Positions 7,670-11,497 of a DNA stretch of 11,497 bases are shown here, in pieces; position 1 is the first letter of the stretch, and the number at the start of each line of letters is the position of its first letter. Origin of the DNA: Burkholderiaceae bacterium (GTDB lineage Bacteria; Pseudomonadota; Gammaproteobacteria; Burkholderiales; Burkholderiaceae_D); the NCBI GenBank assembly GCA_014379395.1, contig JACMLV010000143.1, forward strand, positions 1 to 11,497. The letters are read 5' to 3'. Under the pieces are notes generated by a model. It made no database searches and was not told the DNA's origin. It was given only the letters and a program-made list of their open reading frames with translations. Made by a program: the position numbers and the translations under genes.

Positions 7670-7941
7670 CAGGCTCAAAAGCGTGGCTCCCCGGTAGGTG
7701 GCAAGACTGGCAACTGACTGTGATTATGAGCCAGTATCGGAACTTGCGCCGTTCAACTTTAAATTATTTGGGGAAACATTTTTTTCCGCTCGAAAAGCAC
7801 GCTGGATTGCCCGCTGTCGCCGCCCGGCCAAAGCGACCAGAAAGCGCCCTCATGGCTGGCAAGGTCCGCCGCCGCGGCCGATTCTGTTCAAAAATGAAAC
7901 AGAAACCGGGCCGGGCGCTCCGGGACAGCCAGGAAAAACTG
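7670..7941. other. Intergenic region between the small gene and the XRE regulator
   Basis: The stretch is mixed in composition: an AT-rich patch at about 7748-7790 (TTTAAATTATTTGG, a run of seven T) is embedded in GC-rich DNA. Short plus-strand frames here have no start signal, family resemblance or codon bias that I trust. It holds the imperfect inverted repeat at 7882-7904. I see no tRNA, transposase remnant or terminal repeat. Confidence 0.4.
7882..7904. repeat. Imperfect 9-bp inverted repeat with AAAA loop
   Basis: TTCTGT-TCA and TGA-A-ACAGAA pair as nine base pairs around an AAAA loop, with a single bulged A (7898). It lies 38 bases past the XRE stop, on the XRE transcript. No T-tract follows on either strand, so it may be a 3'-end hairpin or a protein-binding site. 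Confidence 0.45.
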
Positions 7942-8349
7942 TTACTTTTGGTAGTTGGCGCGCACCAGCATGCGGATAAATTCGCGCGCAATTTGGCGAT
8001 GATGTTCATCCAAACGTTGTAAATCCGCGATTAATTTCACATCCGCCGACTCGAAGCGCGACGGCGCGGCCACACCTTCGACGGCCGCGGCGTCGCATTC
8101 GGCGCCGCCGAAGCGCAGCCATTCGGCCGGCACGCCGAGCCAGCGCGCGATCATGCGCAGTTTTTCCTGGGTCGGAATGGCCTCGCCTACCAGCCATTTC
8201 CGGGCCGCGTGCACTGTTATGGGGCGGCCGTCGAAGCGGACGTTGAATTCCCGCGCCAGGCGGGTCGGGCTGTCCGGGGAGTAATGAGCGTTCTTGAGTG
8301 CCTGTTGCAGGCGTTGGCTAAAGTTTTCGCGTTCGTTGGCAGATTTCAT
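7942..8349 (-). CDS. XRE-like helix-turn-helix transcriptional regulator
   Basis: A 135-residue cytoplasmic protein (MKSANERENF start). An N-terminal helix-turn-helix-like region covers about residues 10-75: SQRLQQALKNAHY, LAREFNVRFDGRPITVHAARKW as the recognition part, then IPTQEKLRMIARWLGVPAEWLRFG, a pattern common in XRE/Cro-type repressors. A variable linker follows (81-100), then a C-terminal helix (VKLIADLQRLDEHHRQIAREFIRMLV) that could dimerise. ATG at 8349 is chosen over the in-frame ATG at 8394, because the 15 extra residues fall in AT-rich leader DNA. No clear Shine-Dalgarno is seen for either. No toxin, phage or modification gene adjoins it, so its target is unknown; the promoter palindrome suggests autoregulation. 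Confidence 0.85.
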   Translation of the reverse strand: MKSANERENFSQRLQQALKNAHYSPDSPTRLAREFNVRFDGRPITVHAARKWLVGEAIPTQEKLRMIARWLGVPAEWLRFGGAECDAAAVEGVAAPSRFESADVKLIADLQRLDEHHRQIAREFIRMLVRANYQK

Positions 8350-8405
8350 GATTGGCACTATTTCACGGTCGCCCATGAATGTCAGTTGCATCAAAATGTA
8401 GGTGA

Positions 8406-8416
8406 ATTGTTACAAT
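8406..8416. promoter_or_regulatory. Operator-like palindrome ATTGTTACAAT
   Basis: A perfect 5-1-5 inverted repeat, ATTGT-T-ACAAT, sits over the candidate -10 of the XRE gene, where a repressor would block RNA polymerase. Whether the XRE protein binds it is inference. Confidence 0.4.
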
Positions 8417-8439
8417 AATGACGAAATTCAATTTAACAA
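8412..8439 (-). promoter_or_regulatory. Candidate promoter of the XRE gene
   Basis: On the minus strand, TTGTTA (8439-8434, 4/6) and TATTGT (8417-8412, 4/6) are separated by 16 bases in an AT-rich patch. This would give a leader of about 55 bases before the ATG at 8349. The -10 overlaps the palindrome at 8406-8416. Confidence 0.4.
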
Positions 8440-8484
8440 TAGCACCCATCCACAACAATTCCCCATCCCCGGCCGGGCGCGCGC

Positions 8485-9525
8485 CTAAGCGGCGCGGAAA
8501 CGGACGACGCCGTCGGCCCCCATCTCGCGGCGCAGCAAACCCTGCCCGTGCAGATAATGCAAATGCGCCAGCGCCTCGCCCAGCGCGAAGCTGAGCTGGT
8601 GCACGTCGAGCGCGCGCTTGAACATCAGCGGCACGATCGAGGCCGCCGATTGCCACTCGAAGCAGGCGGCCAGCACCTCGTCGAGCCGCTCGACATGGTG
8701 CTGGCGCAACTGCGCGATGCGCACATGCAGGCCGCGAAACGGCTTGCCGTGCGCCGGCAGCACCAGGGTGTCGTCGGGCAGGTCGGCGTATTTGCCCAGC
8801 GAGTCGAGATACTGCCGCAAGGGATCGCCCTCCGGCTCGACGGCGAACACCGACACGTTGGTCGAAATGCGCGGCAAGATCATGTCGCCCGAAATGAGCA
8901 CCTTCAAGGCGGCGCAATAGAGCGCCACATGCTCGGGCGAATGGCCGAAGCCGGTGATCACGCGCCAGCCGCGGCCCTTGACCATGACCTGCTGGCCATC
9001 CTGCATGCGGGTGTAGCCAAGCGGCATGGCCGGCACCAGCGACGGATAGTAATTTTTGCGCGCCTGCATTTGCTCCAGCAGGGCTGGGTCAAGCAGGCCG
9101 TGGCGCTGGAAATGCGGCACGGCCGACGGGCCGTCGACGCCGGGCAGGGCGGCCGTCAGCATGCGCCCGACCGCGTATTCGCCGGTGCTCATCCACAGCG
9201 GCGCGTTCCAGCGCCGGCACAGCCAGTCGGCCAGGCCGATATGGTCGGGGTGGCAATGGGTGGCCAGCACGCGCCGCAGCGGCAGGCCGTCCAGTCCGGT
9301 CGCGAACAGCGCCTCCCAGCCGGCGCGGGTGGCGTCGTCGGCCACGCCGCAGTCGACCGCGCTCCAGCCGAAGTCGTCCTCCAGCAGCCACAGGTTGATA
9401 TGGTTGAGCGCGAACGGCAGCGGCATGCGCAGCCAGCGCAGACCGGGCGCCACCGGCAGCGCAGTGCCGATGGCCGGCAGCGTGTCGCCGAGCGGGTAGT
9501 CGAGTTGCGATTCGAGCGGGTTCAT
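8485..9525 (-). CDS. Metallo-beta-lactamase-fold hydrolase
   Basis: A 346-residue soluble MBL-fold enzyme with a full set of metal ligands: HCHPDH (His90, His92, Asp94, His95), GHSPEH with His195, SGDMILP with Asp214, and LPAHGKPF with His259. The pattern resembles the glyoxalase II/hydroxyacylglutathione hydrolase-like branch, followed by a C-terminal helical region (about 270-346) that looks like the winged-helix tail of such proteins. Substrate unknown; a thioester or lactone is possible. ATG at 9525 is chosen because AGGA lies seven bases upstream; an in-frame start at 9588 would add 21 Arg/Pro-rich residues of doubtful value. It is divergent from the MerR regulator, and the shared intergenic region holds an operator-like palindrome, so co-regulation is likely. 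No signal peptide. Confidence 0.92.
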   Translation of the reverse strand: MNPLESQLDYPLGDTLPAIGTALPVAPGLRWLRMPLPFALNHINLWLLEDDFGWSAVDCGVADDATRAGWEALFATGLDGLPLRRVLATHCHPDHIGLADWLCRRWNAPLWMSTGEYAVGRMLTAALPGVDGPSAVPHFQRHGLLDPALLEQMQARKNYYPSLVPAMPLGYTRMQDGQQVMVKGRGWRVITGFGHSPEHVALYCAALKVLISGDMILPRISTNVSVFAVEPEGDPLRQYLDSLGKYADLPDDTLVLPAHGKPFRGLHVRIAQLRQHHVERLDEVLAACFEWQSAASIVPLMFKRALDVHQLSFALGEALAHLHYLHGQGLLRREMGADGVVRFRAA

Positions 9526-9601
9526 TGGCGATCCTAAGACGGCGCGCCGAGGGGGCCGGCGCCGCGTCGTGGTGGGGCAAGGCGTCACGCGCGCGCGAAG
9601 C

Positions 9602-9607
9602 GCTATA
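9602..9607 (-). promoter_or_regulatory. Candidate -10 of the MBL hydrolase gene
   Basis: TATAGC on the minus strand (4/6 match to the -10 consensus), about 77 bases upstream of the ATG at 9525. The operator-like box at 9613-9628 occupies what would be the -35/-10 spacer, the usual MerR-family position. The -35 itself (near 9625-9632) is poor. Confidence 0.3.
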
Positions 9608-9612
9608 CAATG

Positions 9613-9628
9613 ACGTTGACGTTAACGG
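9613..9628. promoter_or_regulatory. Degenerate LiuR/MerR-type operator upstream of merR
   Basis: ACGTTGACGTTAACGG matches the perfect palindrome found before aceK at 13 of 16 positions. It overlaps the candidate merR -35 on one strand and the upstream side of the hydrolase -10 on the other. Confidence 0.55.
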
Positions 9629-9643
9629 AAGCTTACCAACAAT
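9616..9643 (+). promoter_or_regulatory. Candidate merR promoter
   Basis: TTGACG (9616-9621, 5/6) and AACAAT (9638-9643, 4/6) are separated by 16 bases, about 70 bases before the ATG at 9713. The -35 lies inside the operator-like box, consistent with autorepression. Confidence 0.4.
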
Positions 9644-9712
9644 CCGGCCACACTTGGTTGTTAATTTAGCCGATTCCCCCATCAACTCCGCTCATCAACA
9701 TCCACCACTCCG

Positions 9713-10129
9713 ATGTCCACCTACACCATTACCGAACTGGCGCGCGAATTCGACATCACGCCGCGCGCGATCCGCTTCTATGAAGACCAGGGCCTGCTCA
9801 GTCCGACGCGCGAAGGCGCCGGCGGGCGCAGCCGGGTCTACACGGCGCGCGACCGCACCCGCCTCAAGCTGACCCTGCGCGGCAAGCGGCTCGGCCTGTC
9901 GCTCTCGGAGATCAAGAGCCTGGTCGACATGTACGAGTCGCCCAAGGACACCAGCGCCCAGCTCAACCTGTTCCTCGACCTGTTGGCGCGCCACCGTGAA
10001 ACGCTGGAACAGCAGCGCGAGGACATCGAGATGGCGCTGGCCGAACTCGCCAGCCACGAGGAGGAGTGCCGGCGCCTGCTGGGCGAGATCGGCGTGCCCG
10101 AGCCGAGCGGGGCAAAAGCCGCGTCGTGA
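9713..10129 (+). CDS. liuR: MerR-family regulator, LiuR-like
   Basis: A 138-residue MerR-type DNA-binding protein. The winged helix-turn-helix is at residues 4-70: YTITELAREFDITPRAIRFY, then EDQGLLSPTREG, the wing GGRSRVYTARDRTRL, and LGLSLSEIKSLVDMY. A long coiled-coil dimerisation helix follows (about 80-125). Only one cysteine is present (Cys119), so the Cys clusters of metal- and redox-sensing MerR proteins are absent. Sequence style and the linked ACGT-rich palindromes fit LiuR, the regulator of leucine/isovalerate degradation in gamma- and betaproteobacteria; the liu genes themselves are not in the window, so the symbol is an inference. ATG at 9713 gives the family N-terminus but has no visible Shine-Dalgarno. 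Likely autoregulated through the box at 9613-9628. Confidence 0.88.
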   Translation: MSTYTITELAREFDITPRAIRFYEDQGLLSPTREGAGGRSRVYTARDRTRLKLTLRGKRLGLSLSEIKSLVDMYESPKDTSAQLNLFLDLLARHRETLEQQREDIEMALAELASHEEECRRLLGEIGVPEPSGAKAAS

Positions 10130-10143
10130 TGGTGTTTTACTTT

Positions 10144-10159
10144 ACGTTTACGTAAACGT
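10144..10159. promoter_or_regulatory. Perfect LiuR-like operator upstream of aceK
   Basis: ACGTTTACGTAAACGT is an exact 16-bp palindrome lying 14 bases after the merR stop and over the candidate aceK -35. Its half-sites resemble the LiuR motif described in proteobacteria. Binding by the adjacent regulator is inference. Confidence 0.7.
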
Positions 10160-10175
10160 CACTTCGGCGTATCAT
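10147..10175 (+). promoter_or_regulatory. Candidate aceK promoter
   Basis: TTTACG (10147-10152, 4/6) and TATCAT (10170-10175, 5/6) have 17-base spacing. The palindrome covers the -35, which favours repression. Direct repeats CGGCGT at 10165-10170 and 10176-10181 flank the -10, 11 bases apart. The leader to the ATG at 10261 would be about 80 bases. Confidence 0.45.
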
Positions 10176-10260
10176 CGGCGTTCCGCCAACGCGAAGTGAT
10201 GGCGGGAGCGCATCGGCTGGGTTATTGTTCGCTGACATGCCGACTACCGAGAACCATCAC

Positions 10261-11497
10261 ATGCCTCAACAAGCCTTTCCGAAACTGCTGTCGTCCCAGA
10301 TCGCGTTCGACATCGCGCGCACCATCCTGGACGGGTTCGACAAGCACTACCGGCTGTTCCGCGCCGCCAGCCAGGCCGCGCGGCGCCATTTCGAGCAGGG
10401 CGCCTGGGCCCAGGCGCAGCAATCGGCGCGCGAGCGGATCGGCTTTTACGACCAGCGCGTGCAGGAATGCGTGCAATTGCTGGAGGACGAGTACGACCAG
10501 GAGGAACTGACCGACGAGGTGTGGCGCGAACTGAAGCTGCACTACATCGGCATGCTGGCCGAGCACAAGCAGCCGGAGCTGGCCGAGACCTTCTTCAACT
10601 CGGTCTGCTGCAACATCTTGCACCGCACCTATTTCCACAACGATTTCATCTTCGTGCGCCCGGTCGTCTCGACCGAATACATCGAAACCGACGGCATCGC
10701 GCCGACCTACCGCATGTACCAGCCAGCCAAGGAGGGCCTGCACGCCACGCTGCGGCGGATGGTCACCAATTTCCAGCTCGACGCCAGCTTCGCCAACCTC
10801 GAGCGCGACGTCGGCCTGGTCGCCGCGCGCATGGAGCAGATGTTCGACGGCCACAAGATCGAGCCGAACCACCAGATCCAAGTGCTGTCGAGCCTGTTCT
10901 ACCGGAACAAGGGCGCCTACATCGTCGGCAAGGGCATCAACGGCATGCGCGAATACCCGTTCGTGGTGCCGATCCTGCACAACCGGCACGGCGAGCTGAT
11001 CCTCGACACCGTGCTGTCCGACCCGGAGCAGATCACGCTGCTGTTCTCGTTCACGCGCGCCTATTTCCTGGTCGACATGGAGGTGCCGTCGGCCTACGTG
11101 CAGTTCCTGCGCAGCCTGCTGCCGCGCAAGCCGCGCAGCGAGATCTACACCATCCTCGGCCTGCAAAAGCAGGGCAAGACACTGTTCTACCGCGATTATC
11201 TGCAGCACCTGAAGCACTCGTCGGACCGCTTCGACGTCGCGCCCGGCATCCGCGGCCTGGTGATGCTGGTGTTCGCGCTGCCGTCGTTCCCGTATGTGTT
11301 CAAGGTGATCAAGGATTTCTTCCCGGCGCCAAAGGAAACCACGCGCGCGCAAATCAAGGAAAAGTACCTGCTGGTGAAGAACCACGACCGCGTCGGGCGC
11401 ATGGCCGACACCCTGGAATACTCGAACGTGGCCTTCCCGGTCGAGCGCTTCTCGGAAGAACTGATCGCCGAGCTGAAGCATTTCGCGCCCTCGCTGA
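10261..11497 (+). CDS. aceK: Isocitrate dehydrogenase kinase/phosphatase, 3' end outside the window
   Basis: First 412 residues of AceK (about 580 in E. coli); the frame is open at the right edge. AceK phosphorylates and dephosphorylates isocitrate dehydrogenase and so sets the split between the TCA cycle and the glyoxylate shunt. Visible: the N-terminal regulatory domain (IARTILDGFDKHYRLF; FFNSVCCNILHRTYFHNDFIF) and the start of the kinase fold with APGIRGLVMLVF and LPSFPYVFKVIKD. Lys348 lines up with the ATP-binding Lys336 of E. coli, and Asp383 in GRMADTLEYSN with E. coli Asp371, which is linked to phosphatase activity. ATG at 10261 is chosen for the GAGAA 7 bases upstream and the fit of the N-terminus; an in-frame ATG at 10237 would add eight residues. 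No aceA or aceB is next to it in the window. It follows the MerR gene by 131 bases, with its own promoter and operator. Confidence 0.96.
   Translation, partial: MPQQAFPKLLSSQIAFDIARTILDGFDKHYRLFRAASQAARRHFEQGAWAQAQQSARERIGFYDQRVQECVQLLEDEYDQEELTDEVWRELKLHYIGMLAEHKQPELAETFFNSVCCNILHRTYFHNDFIFVRPVVSTEYIETDGIAPTYRMYQPAKEGLHATLRRMVTNFQLDASFANLERDVGLVAARMEQMFDGHKIEPNHQIQVLSSLFYRNKGAYIVGKGINGMREYPFVVPILHNRHGELILDTVLSDPEQITLLFSFTRAYFLVDMEVPSAYVQFLRSLLPRKPRSEIYTILGLQKQGKTLFYRDYLQHLKHSSDRFDVAPGIRGLVMLVFALPSFPYVFKVIKDFFPAPKETTRAQIKEKYLLVKNHDRVGRMADTLEYSNVAFPVERFSEELIAELKHFAPSL

Noticed and set aside
7384..8022. Plus-strand frames of about 80-210 codons across the ubiX-XRE gap
   Set aside because: They run through the ubiX end, the antisense of the small gene and the intergenic DNA without a ribosome site or a recognisable domain.
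7942..8349. XRE gene plus small gene as a toxin-antitoxin pair
   Set aside because: The two genes are 270 bases apart and the small protein has no toxin-like motif.
8548..9537. A 329-codon plus-strand frame opposite the MBL hydrolase
   Set aside because: The minus strand carries the full metal-ligand set of an MBL enzyme; this is its antisense shadow.
10222..11481. A 419-codon minus-strand frame opposite aceK
   Set aside because: The plus strand encodes unmistakable AceK; the antisense product shows no domain.

Overview
The window looks like ordinary chromosomal DNA from a GC-rich betaproteobacterium, most likely an Oxalobacteraceae member (Massilia/Duganella/Janthinobacterium type). This rests on gene content (Tex, monothiol Grx4, UbiX, AceK, a LiuR-type MerR regulator), on strong G/C third-position bias, and on the overall feel of the proteins; no search was run. 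High GC makes very long antisense open frames over the real genes; these are not annotated.

Layout, left to right. (1) Minus strand, 1-3898: a Swi2/Snf2-type helicase-like ATPase followed directly, with no spacer, by a membrane-anchored PAS sensor histidine kinase that runs off the left edge. (2) A divergent intergenic region, then plus strand: tex (4043-6403), a strong hairpin, a promoter, and the overlapping pair grxD-ubiX (6527-7445). (3) A convergent minus-strand block with a 56-codon small gene (7499-7669), an AT-richer gap, and an XRE-type helix-turn-helix regulator (7942-8349) with a candidate autoregulatory promoter. (4) A metabolic control block: a metallo-beta-lactamase-fold hydrolase on the minus strand (8485-9525), divergent from a LiuR-like MerR regulator (9713-10129), followed by aceK, isocitrate dehydrogenase kinase/phosphatase, which runs off the right edge.

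The most informative signal is regulatory. A perfect 16-bp palindrome (ACGTTTACGTAAACGT) lies over the candidate -35 of aceK, and a degenerate copy (13/16 matching) lies between the hydrolase and merR over the candidate merR -35. Together they suggest that the MerR/LiuR-type protein controls itself, aceK and perhaps the hydrolase, tying acyl-CoA or branched-chain amino acid catabolism to the TCA/glyoxylate branch point. Control of glyoxylate-shunt genes by LiuR has been proposed for Shewanella, so this would be an extension of a known theme, not a new system.

I saw no rRNA, tRNA, insertion sequence, CRISPR array, prophage or toxin-antitoxin pair. Most of the window is core genome, and the novelty is modest: the small gene, the stop/start junction of the helicase and kinase genes, and the paired operator-like palindromes.
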